Below are positions 55,144 to 63,643 of a stretch of 64,000 nt of DNA, piece by piece (within the stretch, counting starts at the first letter, position 1; every line of letters starts with the position of its first letter). The translations under genes were made by a program, and so were the position numbers. Where the stretch lies: assembly GCF_001703635.1 (NCBI RefSeq), contig NZ_LQZT01000012.1, positions 372,001 to 436,000 of the forward strand, written 5' to 3'. This DNA comes from Parahoeflea olei. GTDB taxonomy: Bacteria; Pseudomonadota; Alphaproteobacteria; Rhizobiales; Rhizobiaceae. The notes beneath the pieces are model-generated. The model was not told the origin of the DNA. It did no database searches and saw only the letters and a program-made list of their open reading frames with translations.

Positions 55144-55413
55144 CTATGCCTCTCCGGAAAGGCGGGCGATCGCGGCCTCGACCTCATCGAGCAGCGGATC
55201 CATCTCTCCGCCACGGTCGGCATGGGAGCGGGCCTGCAATTCGGTGCGCATGGCGTTCAAGGTCTCGATCCGCTCGGCGACCGGGGCGGGCGACATCAGC
55301 ACGGCTTCGATGTCGTCGGCGGTGGTGGTCTGGGCGATGCCGTCGAGGTCGGCGTCACCGCCGACCTGCACGTCGACCGGATCGATCATGGAACTGTTTT
55401 TCAGAACGGGCAT
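55144..55413 (-). CDS. Small hypothetical protein
   Basis: An 89-residue acidic protein not recognised beyond general resemblance to short conserved alphaproteobacterial proteins. It is probably mostly helical from residue 35 onward (ETLNAMRTELQARSHAD, DPLLDEVEAAIARLSGEA). No signal peptide, cysteine or metal motif. It starts 60 nt before the previous leftward gene, with an AGGAGA ribosome-binding site close to the ATG, which supports it being real. Probably part of the small stress-gene run. Confidence 0.6.
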   Translation of the reverse strand: MPVLKNSSMIDPVDVQVGGDADLDGIAQTTTADDIEAVLMSPAPVAERIETLNAMRTELQARSHADRGGEMDPLLDEVEAAIARLSGEA

Positions 55414-55589
55414 GGGTGTCTCCTGTGTTGCAGGAGATCAACGCATCGGCGGGGTCCGGGGTTCCGTGCACGCGCCTCGTGACGCGTGGCGTGCATGCGG
55501 CGGGCCGGAAGCGGGCATGGAAAACGGGGGCGCCGCCCGTGCCGCAGTCTGTCACGGGGTGGGGGAGCCCGAAAAGGCGGGATGGCTTC

Positions 55590-55787
55590 TCAGGCGGCGG
55601 GCGTGCGGCAGGCTTCGAGCGCCTCGGCCAGGATTTCGGCGTCGCCGATCTGATTGGCGAGCACCAAGATCAGCCTTGCGTTGAGCGCGGCGCTTTCATC
55701 GTCGGAGAGGCCCTCATGGGCGCGGATCAGCTTTTCGTAGAACTCATCGGGGGCGGCGATGTTGAGTGCGGTCACGAGCTTTGCCAT
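55590..55787 (-). CDS. DUF2783-family small protein
   Basis: A 65-residue protein that matches the DUF2783 family (about 60-70 residues; AAPDEFYEKLIRAHEGLSDDESAALNARLILVLANQIGD). Members are almost always encoded next to FAD-dependent aromatic hydroxylases, as here: its ATG lies three bases after the hydroxylase stop, indicating coupling. It may be a small partner or stabiliser of the hydroxylase; no catalytic residues are evident. Function is unproven. Confidence 0.8.
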   Translation of the reverse strand: MAKLVTALNIAAPDEFYEKLIRAHEGLSDDESAALNARLILVLANQIGDAEILAEALEACRTPAA

Positions 55788-55790
55788 GGG

Positions 55791-57416
55791 TCAGTCCTTT
55801 CCGCAGGCCTTGCGCAACGCCGCACGCAGGGCTGCCTCGTCATAGTTCTCCCAGCGCGCGGCCACATGCTGGTCGGGCCGGATCAGATAGACAGCCGACG
55901 CCGCATCGCCGAGATAGCGCTCGCGCAGCGCGCCGGAGGCATCGTCGGCGGCGCCAAGGGCCAGGCGGCGGGCGACGACGCCGTCTTCCTCGATGCTTTC
56001 GGGCGCGGCTGCGTCCAGGGTCAGGATCACGAAACCGTCGCCCAGGCGGTCGAGCAGGTAGCCACCCTCGAGCGGCGCGTCGGCGCAGGCGCTGCCGGGG
56101 CGGCTGCGCGCCGGGCTGCCGGCTAGCGCATCGGGTCCGTTGAGCGACAGCCCGTCATAGGTGCAGGGCACCGAGAGCCGGCCGGAATTGACCAGGCTGC
56201 GGGCAAAGGGCATGTGTTCGGCGAGATCCAGCACGGCGTTGCGGAAGATATGGCTGGTCTTCGATTTCGGCGTGATGAAATCGGTCGCGCGGGTGGAATT
56301 GAGGATGTTCTCGTCGGCGCCGTGGACGCGCTCCTCGTTGTAGCTCTCAATCAGGCTGGCCGGTGCCTGCCCGGACATCACCAGGCCGAGCTTCCAGCCG
56401 AGATTGTCGACGTCCTGCATGCCGGAATTCGCCCCGCGCGCGCCGAAGGGCGAGACCTGGTGGGCGGAGTCGCCCGCAAAGATCACGCGGTTGTGGGTGA
56501 ACTTGCGCATGCGCCGGCACTGGAAGGTGTAGATCGACGACCAGACGATGTCGTACTCGACCTCCGGGCCGAGCATGGCGTCGAGCCGGCGGCGGATGTT
56601 CTCGGGCTTCATTTCCTCCTTGCGGTCGACGTCCCAGCCGATCTGGAAGTCGATGCGCCAGACATCGTCGGGCTGCTTGTGCAGAAGCGTCGAGGCGCCG
56701 GATTTGAACCAGGGCTCGAACCAGAACCAGCGCTCGGTCGGAAACTCCGTCGATTTCATGCGGATATCGGCGATCAGGAAGCTGTCCTGGAACACGCGGC
56801 CCTCGAAATCGAGCCCGAGCATGGCCCGGATCGGCGAGCCGGCGCCGTCGCAGGCGATCAGCCAGTCGGCCTCGAGCGCATAGGGGCCGTCGGGCGTCGT
56901 TATCGCGATCCTGACATGGTCGCCCGCATCCTCGACCGCGTCGATGCGGTTCTTGCCGCGGATCTCGATCGGCGCGCCGCGGGCGCGTTCGGCCTCGATC
57001 TGGTCAAACAGGAAGCGCTCGAAATAGGGCTGCTGCAGGTTGATGAAGGCGGGGAATTTGTGGCCGGTTTCCGGCAGCAGGTTGAACTCGAACACCTGCC
57101 GGTCGTCATGGAACACCTTGCCGACGTTCCAGACCACGCCCTTCTCGAGCATCGCCTCGCCGCAGCCGTAGCGATCGGCGATTTCGAGCGCGCGTTTGGA
57201 AAAGCAGATCGCGCGGCTGCCCATGCCGATGCCCTCGTGGTCATCAAGCACCAGCACGGGAATGCCCTGGCGGCCGAGGTCGAGCGCCATGGCAAGCCCG
57301 ATCGGCCCGCCGCCGCCCACCACCACCGGGTGGCGCACCGGCGCCGGCGCATCCTGGTCGGCGGAGCGTGCATAGGGATAGACCCGGAAGGCCAGCGTGT
57401 AGCGATCTTGCAGCAT
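55791..57416 (-). CDS. FAD-dependent aromatic hydroxylase (3-hydroxyphenylpropionate/hydroxyphenylacetate hydroxylase-like)
   Basis: A 541-residue group A flavoprotein monooxygenase: GGGPIGLAMALDLGRQG (about 34-50), the DG motif region (LIACDGAGSPIR) and the GD motif VIFAGDSAHQVSPFGARGAN, followed by a C-terminal thioredoxin-like extension as in MhpA-type enzymes. It hydroxylates a phenolic substrate using NAD(P)H and oxygen. Because hmgA follows in the same direction, hydroxylation of a hydroxyphenylacetate to homogentisate is plausible (as for the 3-hydroxyphenylacetate 6-hydroxylase of Pseudomonas). The MBL-fold gene lies between them; DUF2783 is immediately downstream. Confidence 0.88.
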   Translation of the reverse strand: MLQDRYTLAFRVYPYARSADQDAPAPVRHPVVVGGGGPIGLAMALDLGRQGIPVLVLDDHEGIGMGSRAICFSKRALEIADRYGCGEAMLEKGVVWNVGKVFHDDRQVFEFNLLPETGHKFPAFINLQQPYFERFLFDQIEAERARGAPIEIRGKNRIDAVEDAGDHVRIAITTPDGPYALEADWLIACDGAGSPIRAMLGLDFEGRVFQDSFLIADIRMKSTEFPTERWFWFEPWFKSGASTLLHKQPDDVWRIDFQIGWDVDRKEEMKPENIRRRLDAMLGPEVEYDIVWSSIYTFQCRRMRKFTHNRVIFAGDSAHQVSPFGARGANSGMQDVDNLGWKLGLVMSGQAPASLIESYNEERVHGADENILNSTRATDFITPKSKTSHIFRNAVLDLAEHMPFARSLVNSGRLSVPCTYDGLSLNGPDALAGSPARSRPGSACADAPLEGGYLLDRLGDGFVILTLDAAAPESIEEDGVVARRLALGAADDASGALRERYLGDAASAVYLIRPDQHVAARWENYDEAALRAALRKACGKD

Positions 57417-57452
57417 CGGTTTCCTCCTCGCCGCCGAATTCTGGTTGTCCGG

Positions 57453-58403
57453 TCAGCCTTGCAGCGCCGCCCACATGTCCTTGTCGCGCTCGGCAGTCCA
57501 GATCCGTGGCGTGTCGATGCCGCGGGCCTCGTCATAGGCGCGCGCGACATTGAACGGCAGGCAATGCTCGTAGATCGCGTAGTCGGAGAATTTCGGGTCG
57601 CAGGCCGCGCGCACCGCATCCCAGGCTTCCTTGAGCGAACCGCCGCGGGCGACGATCTTCGCCACCGGCCGGTAGGTGCTCTCGACGAAATCGGCGGTGG
57701 AGGCGAGTGCCTTGGCGACCATCTCTTCGCCCACCAGCGCATCACCGCGGCCCGGCGCGATGCTCTTCGGCTCGAAGGCCGCGATATTGGCGAGCGTTTC
57801 CGGCCAGTCGGCAAAATGGCCGTCGCCGCAGTAGCAGGCGGATTTGTATTCGACGATGTCGCCGGTAAACATCACCTCCTGGTCGGGCACCCAGATCACC
57901 GCATCGCCCGCGGTGTGGGCGCGGCCGATTTTCATGATGTCGACGCGGCGGCGGCCGAGATAGACCGTCATCACCTCCGAAAACGTGGTGGTGGGGCGGG
58001 TGAGCCCGGGGATTTCCTCATGGCCCTGGAACAGGCGCGGGAAGCGGCCGAATTCCGAGTCCCAGTCTTCCTGGCCGCGTTCCTCGACCATGGCCGCTGC
58101 CGTGTCGGACATGATGATCTCGCGCGCGCCATAGGCCGAGGCGCCGAGCACGCGCACGGCGTGGTAATGGGTGAGCACCAGGTGGCTGATCGGTTTGTCG
58201 GTGACAGAGCGGACGCACTCGATCACCTTGCGCGCGAGCCGCGGCGTGGCCTGGGCCTCGACGATCATCACGCTGTCGTCGCCGATGATCACCCCGGTGT
58301 TCGGGTCGCCCTCGGCGGTGAAGGCGTAAAGACCCTCGCCGATTTCGGTGAAGCTGATCTTCTTGTCTTCCATGTCGCCTTGCGACGCGAATGCCTTGGC
58401 CAT
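57453..58403 (-). CDS. MBL-fold hydrolase-like protein with altered metal motif
   Basis: A 316-residue metallo-beta-lactamase-fold protein. The canonical HxHxDH metal motif reads H-Y-H-A-V-R here (LTHYHAVRVLGA), so the Asp and third His of the second metal site are missing. Later ligands are visible: His in GRAHTAGD and Asp in MFTGDIVEY. It may be a one-metal enzyme or have a different chemistry. The ATG at 58403 follows AAGGAA. It lies between the aromatic hydroxylase and hmgA, in a leftward operon, and could hydrolyse an ester, lactone or thioester of that pathway. Function is unknown. Confidence 0.85.
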   Translation of the reverse strand: MAKAFASQGDMEDKKISFTEIGEGLYAFTAEGDPNTGVIIGDDSVMIVEAQATPRLARKVIECVRSVTDKPISHLVLTHYHAVRVLGASAYGAREIIMSDTAAAMVEERGQEDWDSEFGRFPRLFQGHEEIPGLTRPTTTFSEVMTVYLGRRRVDIMKIGRAHTAGDAVIWVPDQEVMFTGDIVEYKSACYCGDGHFADWPETLANIAAFEPKSIAPGRGDALVGEEMVAKALASTADFVESTYRPVAKIVARGGSLKEAWDAVRAACDPKFSDYAIYEHCLPFNVARAYDEARGIDTPRIWTAERDKDMWAALQG

Positions 58404-58549
58404 GTCGTTTCCTTGTCTGTCTTGGTCCCGGCGGGGGCGCCGAGGGGGCTTTCCGGTGCGTGCGGCCGCCTGGCGCGGGGCGGGAGCCCTGCGTGTGTTG
58501 CTTTTAGCCGACAGCGCGCCGATGGTCACTGCCGGCCAGCGGGGTGCGG

Positions 58550-59920
58550 CTATTTAGTCCAGTTGCCTTCGATGGTGCCGTCGAAGTGCTTTTCGAGATC
58601 GTCCCAGCACTCGATGTAATCGTCCTGCAGCGGCGCTTCCTTGGCCGCGAAGGCCGTCAGGTGCTGCGGGAAACGGGTCTCGAACATGAAGGACATGGTG
58701 TTGTCGAGCTTGCTGGGCTTCAAATCCGCATGCGTCGCCTTCTCGAAGGCCTCGTTGTCGGGGCCGTGCGGCAGCATCATGTTGTGCAGGCTGATCCCGC
58801 CGGGCGCGAAGCCGTTCGGCTTGGCATCGTATTCGCCATAGATGTTGCCCATCAGTTCGGACATGATGTTCTTGTGGTACCAGGGCGGACGGAAGGTGTT
58901 TTCCATCGTCATCCAGCGTTCGCGGAACAGCACGAAATCGATATTGGCCGTGCCCGGCACGCCCGAGGGTGCGGTCAGCACCGTGAAGATCGACGGATCG
59001 GGGTGGTCGAACAGGATCGCGCCGATCGGGCAATAGTTGCGCATGTCGTATTTGACCGGCGCGTAATTGCCGTGCCAGGCGACCACGTCGAGCGGCGAAT
59101 GGCCGATTTCGGTGACGTGAAATTGACCGCACCACTTGATGGTGAGTTCGGAGGGCACCTCGCGGTCCTCATAGGCCGCCACCGGCGCCTTGAAATCGCG
59201 GCGGTTGGCCATGCAGTTGGCGCCGATCGGCCCGCGTCCCGGAAGCTCGAATTTCTGGCCGTAGTTTTCGCAGACGAAGCCGCGCGCCGGGCCGTCGACG
59301 AGCTCGACCCGGTAGACCAGCCCGCGCGGCAGGATGGCGATTTCCTTGGGTTCAAGATCGATCACGCCGAGTTCGGTGCAGAAGCGGAGCTTGCCCTCCT
59401 GCGGGACCACCAGGAGCTCGCTGTCGGCGGAGTAGAAATAGGCATCCTCCATCGACTGCGTGACCAGATAGATATGGCTCGCCATTCCCACTTGCGTGTT
59501 GACGTCGCCGGCCGTCGTCATGGTGCGCATGCCGGTGAGCCAGGTCAGCGGCTGGTCGGTGTGGGGCACCGGATCCCAGCGGTACTGGCCGAGCGAGATC
59601 ACGTCGGGATCGACATGGGGCGCGGTCTTCCAGTAGGGCAGGTCGATCTTCCGGTAGCGGCCCGAATGCTTGACCGAGGGGCGGATGCGGTAGCACCAGG
59701 TGCGCTCGTTCTGGTGGCTGGGCGCGGTGAAGGCGGTGCCGGACAGCTGCTCGCCATACAGGCCGTAATTGCACTTCTGCGGCGAGTTCATGCCGCGCGG
59801 CAGCGCGCCGGGAAGCGCCTCGGTCTCGAAATCATTGCCGAAGCCGGGCATGTAGCCGGGCAGGGTGGCCGTGGCGTCGACGGCGCGGATCAGGCCTTTC
59901 GGCAGGGCTGGGCTGGTCAT
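58550..59920 (-). CDS. hmgA: Homogentisate 1,2-dioxygenase
   Basis: Non-haem iron enzyme that opens homogentisate to maleylacetoacetate in tyrosine/phenylacetate catabolism. The 456-residue protein begins with the family segment [20 protein letters not shown] (conserved YxxGFGN) and has [10 protein letters not shown], then the iron-site region with [20 protein letters not shown] (His ligand) and [11 protein letters not shown]. The ATG at 59920 has GAGGAGGAG seven bases upstream; a GTG at 59926 is too close to it. Its promoter carries an operator in the spacer (59970-59997). The later genes maiA and fahA are not in the window. Confidence 0.97.
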   Translation of the reverse strand: MTSPALPKGLIRAVDATATLPGYMPGFGNDFETEALPGALPRGMNSPQKCNYGLYGEQLSGTAFTAPSHQNERTWCYRIRPSVKHSGRYRKIDLPYWKTAPHVDPDVISLGQYRWDPVPHTDQPLTWLTGMRTMTTAGDVNTQVGMASHIYLVTQSMEDAYFYSADSELLVVPQEGKLRFCTELGVIDLEPKEIAILPRGLVYRVELVDGPARGFVCENYGQKFELPGRGPIGANCMANRRDFKAPVAAYEDREVPSELTIKWCGQFHVTEIGHSPLDVVAWHGNYAPVKYDMRNYCPIGAILFDHPDPSIFTVLTAPSGVPGTANIDFVLFRERWMTMENTFRPPWYHKNIMSELMGNIYGEYDAKPNGFAPGGISLHNMMLPHGPDNEAFEKATHADLKPSKLDNTMSFMFETRFPQHLTAFAAKEAPLQDDYIECWDDLEKHFDGTIEGNWTK

Positions 59921-59969
59921 GGTCACTCTCCTCCTCGTCCGCGCTCAGGCATGAAACGGATGGGCTGGA

Positions 59970-59997
59970 AAATTAGTTGCGATTGCAACAATGTCAA
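59970..59997 (-). promoter_or_regulatory. hmgA promoter with operator dyad inside the spacer
   Basis: On the minus strand TTGACA (59997-59992) and TAATTT (59975-59970) form near-consensus -35 and -10 hexamers with a 16-nt spacer. The spacer contains a perfect dyad GTTGC-N4-GCAAC (59989-59976 region), so a bound repressor would directly block RNA polymerase. It lies 50 nt before the hmgA ATG. Confidence 0.75.
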
Positions 59998-60213
59998 GGC
60001 GTTTGTCGCCGTGGCCCGGGCCTGAAGCAAACTGGATTGGGTGGATGCGGTAGAGGTGTGCGCCAAATTACAGCTTTTGGTTGATTTGAATGCCGATTGC
60101 GTCTAGCATTGCCAGGATCGGCTGTCATTTTCTGATCCGTGTGTTCGTCGCGTTGCAATCCGGTGCCGGCCGTAAGTCTTTCGCACACAACCACACCAAA
60201 GGGGGGGAATGGC

Positions 60214-61656
60214 ATGAGCAGGATTGGTCTGTCGGGATGGACATGGCTGGGTGCGGCGCTGGTGATGGCGCCATCGCTCGCCCTGGGGCAGGACGCCGAG
60301 CGTCCGCGCTACACGCCGATTCCCAGCGAATACGGATATCTTCAGGAGAACGAGGCGCTGGCGAAGGCGGCCAACGATCCCGACCGCGCGGTGGTACGCA
60401 ACCACGCCTGGAACCTGTGGGCCGGCGTGATGCAGCCGCTCGATCCCGGCGACGGCAATTCCTGGCCGATCTGGTTCAGCTGGCAGACGACGCACCAGGC
60501 CTTTTCCGTCTCGGGCGGGCCGCCCGGACCGGTCGGTGCGCAGCCGCGGCGCACGCCCGCGCCGGCCTCCCACCCCGAACTTGCGGCGGCAAAGCCCGAT
60601 CTCGGCGCGGACGTGCCCGTCAACACGCCGCAGCCGCAATATCCGGTGCCCGACTATGTCATCAAGACCTATCCCGGCGGCGTGACCAAGGCGAAGGACG
60701 GCAGCTATTCGGTCAATGACGGCGACTATTTCGTCAACAATGGCGACATCATGATCGCCGTCGAGAGCCTGTCGCAGGCAGCCTTTGACGACATCCGCGA
60801 CCGCAAACTCTATCTTAAGAGCACGCTGGATAAGGCACTTGCGGACGGCAAGCGCATGATCGAGCTGCCGCGGGAATATGTCTCGACCAAGCTGATGTAC
60901 TGGCCGGTGCACAAGGACGGGCTGACGCCGCTGCCGGTCTGGACCGAGAATTTCCCGGATTTCTATGCGGGCTATGCCGGCTACGAGTTGTGGAACTCGG
61001 TGGTGGCGATCGACCCCGCGGCAAAGGCCGGTGGCAAGCAGGTCGATGTCAGCTATCTCTACGGCGTGAAAACCGCCGAAGGGATCGATATCCCGCCGCA
61101 GCACCGCCGTGCCGATGTCGTGCCGATCGACCGGTTCTACCACCATCAGGTGACCGAACAGGACTGGAAGATGTTCAGCGACGCCGACAAGGCGATCCTC
61201 AACGCGGCCAGCCTGTGGCTCACCGACAAGCCGTTCGGCGTCGGTGACTACCTCGTCACGGTGGCCGCGCATGTCAATACCAAGGAGATCGACAGCTGGA
61301 CCCTGCAAAGCGTCTGGTGGTCGCTGACCCCGGGCGAGGGACCCTATGCGCAGAACCGGCCCCGCCTGCCGCAGGCGGTCGGGCCGTGGGACCAGTATCT
61401 GATGACCGAAGCCTATGCCTATGAGCCGGTCGCGCAAGGGGACCTGCCGAAGTCGGTCAATCCCTATATCGAGGGCGTGACCCATCCGATCGCCACCAGT
61501 TGCCGCAACTGCCATGTGCGCGGCGGCATCGGCAAGACCGGATACCAGACACCGGAATGCTACGGGCTGTTGACGCCGCTGACGCCGGAAAGCAGCTGCT
61601 TCACCGGGGCGCTGCTGACGGACTACACCTGGATCATTCCCGACCGCGCCAACTGA
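60214..61656 (+). CDS. Secreted protein with a single CxxCH haem-binding motif
   Basis: A 480-residue exported protein: Sec signal (LSGWTWLGAALVMAPSLALG, cleavage before QDAE), a long body of unknown fold, and one C-R-N-C-H motif near residue 430, followed by a C-terminal GYQTPECYG / ESSCFTGALLTDY region with two more cysteines. This suggests a periplasmic c-type cytochrome or haem enzyme with an atypically large N-terminal part. The ATG at 60214 follows GGGGGGGA; upstream in-frame starts lie before the signal. It is divergent from hmgA. I do not recognise a named family beyond this. Confidence 0.78.
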   Translation: MSRIGLSGWTWLGAALVMAPSLALGQDAERPRYTPIPSEYGYLQENEALAKAANDPDRAVVRNHAWNLWAGVMQPLDPGDGNSWPIWFSWQTTHQAFSVSGGPPGPVGAQPRRTPAPASHPELAAAKPDLGADVPVNTPQPQYPVPDYVIKTYPGGVTKAKDGSYSVNDGDYFVNNGDIMIAVESLSQAAFDDIRDRKLYLKSTLDKALADGKRMIELPREYVSTKLMYWPVHKDGLTPLPVWTENFPDFYAGYAGYELWNSVVAIDPAAKAGGKQVDVSYLYGVKTAEGIDIPPQHRRADVVPIDRFYHHQVTEQDWKMFSDADKAILNAASLWLTDKPFGVGDYLVTVAAHVNTKEIDSWTLQSVWWSLTPGEGPYAQNRPRLPQAVGPWDQYLMTEAYAYEPVAQGDLPKSVNPYIEGVTHPIATSCRNCHVRGGIGKTGYQTPECYGLLTPLTPESSCFTGALLTDYTWIIPDRAN

Positions 61657-61978
61657 ACCGGCCTCAAGCGGGGCGGCCAGCCTTTGCAGACCGGCGACAC
61701 TGTCGCCCTGGAGCGGTTGGCTGCCCCGATCAGGTTACGCCTTCAGTATGCACCCTGATGCCGCGTTGCAGGCCTGGTGACAGGCCGGCACGGCCAAAGC
61801 GTTCCCCTGCCTCAACGGGCACGCCCGCGCGACGGGACCTCAACCCGGCAATGGGATGTGGTCTCGGGGAGCCCCCGCGAACAACCGCATTCCGTCTTGA
61901 ACGACGCAGGATGCCTTGGGGCACTTGCCGTCCGAAACGGCGCGGTGCGGGAGCGGCTGGTACGGTCTTCAAGCTGCG
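61657..61978. other. Intergenic stretch without a recognisable gene
   Basis: About 320 nt between the convergent CxxCH-protein gene and the HxlR gene. Short open frames occur on both strands but none shows a family pattern or a good ribosome-binding site. No clear terminator hairpin with a T-run was found; the stretch is GC-rich throughout. It may hold weak 3'-end structures for both genes. Confidence 0.5.
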
Positions 61979-62329
61979 TCAGCTCTCCGCGGAGTCCGCC
62001 TCCGCAGCCCACTCATAAAGCCGCCCGACAATGTCCCGCAGGCCCCGGCCCTTGTCGGTGAGACTGTAGGTCACGCCCTGGGGGAAAGTCCTCGCCGTCT
62101 CGCGCCGCACCAGCCCGCGGCGCACGAGTTCGCCCAGACGATCGGTGAGAACCTTGGGCGAGATGCGCGGCAATTGGGCTTCGAGATCCGAAAATCGCTT
62201 CGGGCCGTCGGCCAGGCGCCACAGAACCAGCGCGTTCCAGCGATGGCCGAGAAAGGCCAGCCAGTCCTCCGCCGGACATTCGTCCGGGCCCGGAGCAAGC
62301 GCTGCGATGTCGGTCCCGGTGCTTACCAT
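61979..62329 (-). CDS. HxlR-family transcriptional regulator
   Basis: A 116-residue winged-helix regulator: the family core CPAEDWLAFLGHRWNALVLWRLADGPKRFSDLEAQLPRISPKVLTDRL is recognisable, with one Cys near the N-terminus as in thiol/aldehyde-sensing HxlR proteins. It is divergent from the saccharopine-dehydrogenase-like gene, and the shared region carries a GTCCT-GTC-AGGAC dyad, so it probably controls that gene and itself. Effector unknown. Confidence 0.9.
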   Translation of the reverse strand: MVSTGTDIAALAPGPDECPAEDWLAFLGHRWNALVLWRLADGPKRFSDLEAQLPRISPKVLTDRLGELVRRGLVRRETARTFPQGVTYSLTDKGRGLRDIVGRLYEWAAEADSAES

Positions 62330-62371
62330 TTGGTGAGTCTCGTTTCGGTGTGCTCGGATGGGATTTTGGAT

Positions 62372-62384
62372 GTCCTGTCAGGAC
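62372..62384. promoter_or_regulatory. Dyad between hxlR-type and dehydrogenase genes, candidate operator
   Basis: GTCCT-GTC-AGGAC is a perfect inverted repeat, 22 nt before the dehydrogenase ATG and 43 nt upstream of the HxlR ATG. A second imperfect dyad (CTTACC-ATTT-GGTGAG, about 62324-62339) covers the HxlR start codon. Both are plausible HxlR sites; assignment is inference. Confidence 0.5.
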
Positions 62385-62405
62385 GGCAACGGAATGGAAT
62401 CGGGA

Positions 62406-63434
62406 ATGAAGCATATAGTTATCGCCGGCGGATATGGCCATGTCGGGCAGAAAATCGCGAGACGCCTTGCGCATACCGGCGCGGTCCGGGTCACGATTGC
62501 CGGGCGGGACGCCGATAAGGCACAGCGCGCCGCGAGTCGGCTGGGCGTGGGGTGGGCCAGGCTCGATGTCACCGCGCCCGAAGCCCGGCCCGATCCTTTG
62601 GCGGCGGCGGATATCGTCATCTGCTGCCTGGACACGCCGACGGACGCGCTCGCCCGCGCCACGCTCGCGCGCGGCGCGGCCTATGTCGACATCACCGCGA
62701 CCGATGCCGTCATTCGGCGGATCGAGGCGCTTGACGGTCTGGCGCGGGAGCACGGTACCCTCGCGGTTCTCTCGGTCGGGCTTGCGCCGGGGCTGACCAA
62801 TCTTCTGGCGCGACAGGCGGTCGAGGCCATTTCGCAGGCTGATGCGGTCCGGATCGGCATCCTTCTCGGGCTCGGCGATGCCCACGGTCCGGCCGCGCTC
62901 GACTGGAGTCTGCGCAGCTTCGCCTCCGTCGATCCGGGCGACATAAGTCCGATGCGCTTCCAGCCGGGCGGGCGGCCGCTGCCGACCGTACCCTTCGACT
63001 TCTCCGACCAGCACACGCTGATGCGGCGTGGCTATCGCGCGGTTGAAACCCGGCTTGCGCTCGGCTCGCCGCTGGTGACGCCATGGACGCTGGGCCTGCT
63101 CTCCCGGCTCTCCCGAAACGCTGGCGTTCGGCGGGCACTGGTCCGGCTGTTGGGGCTGCTGCGGATCGGCGACGATCGGGCGGCGCTTCTCGTCGAAGCC
63201 TCCGGGCAGATAGGGGAGGGGCCGGCCCGATGCAGCATCGCGCTCGATGGAAGGCGTGAGGCCGATATCACCGCGATGATGGCGGCCGAAGTGGCGTTGC
63301 GTCTGGACACGGCCGGAGCGCAGGGCGTCCGCCATATCGACGAGCTGTGGCGGCTTGGGGAGTTTGAAGAGGCGCTTTCCGCCGAGGGCATCGCCCTGCA
63401 CACCGAACTCGCCTCGACCGGTTCCAAGGACTGA
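62406..63434 (+). CDS. Saccharopine-dehydrogenase-like NAD(P)-binding protein
   Basis: A 342-residue protein with an N-terminal Rossmann fold ([19 protein letters not shown], then [18 protein letters not shown]) and the [14 protein letters not shown] / [11 protein letters not shown] pattern of saccharopine dehydrogenase NADP-binding families. The C-terminal half ([18 protein letters not shown]) fits trans-acting enoyl-reductase-like relatives. Substrate unknown. The ATG at 62406 gives the family start; an in-frame ATG at 62394 is possible. It is divergent from the HxlR gene. Confidence 0.82.
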   Translation: MKHIVIAGGYGHVGQKIARRLAHTGAVRVTIAGRDADKAQRAASRLGVGWARLDVTAPEARPDPLAAADIVICCLDTPTDALARATLARGAAYVDITATDAVIRRIEALDGLAREHGTLAVLSVGLAPGLTNLLARQAVEAISQADAVRIGILLGLGDAHGPAALDWSLRSFASVDPGDISPMRFQPGGRPLPTVPFDFSDQHTLMRRGYRAVETRLALGSPLVTPWTLGLLSRLSRNAGVRRALVRLLGLLRIGDDRAALLVEASGQIGEGPARCSIALDGRREADITAMMAAEVALRLDTAGAQGVRHIDELWRLGEFEEALSAEGIALHTELASTGSKD

Positions 63435-63643
63435 CAGGGACGGGCAGTGGGGCGCAGCGCACCCGATGCCCGCGCCTGGCTCCCGCCCTGCGCATGTCCC
63501 GCCCGGGGTGCGGGCCGGGCGGTGGTGCGCGTGTCTTTGGGCCTCTGCCCCGATGTGGATTGCCGGACCGGCCCGTGATAGAGAGGGGCCGGAAAATTCG
63601 CGACCCTGCACATCGGTCGCGCCGTGGCACCCGTTGGAAGCTC

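Noticed and set aside
56214..58619. An 801-codon open frame on the plus strand opposite the FAD hydroxylase and MBL-fold genes
   Set aside because: Antisense shadow of recognisable genes; its composition is that of a reversed high-GC coding sequence.
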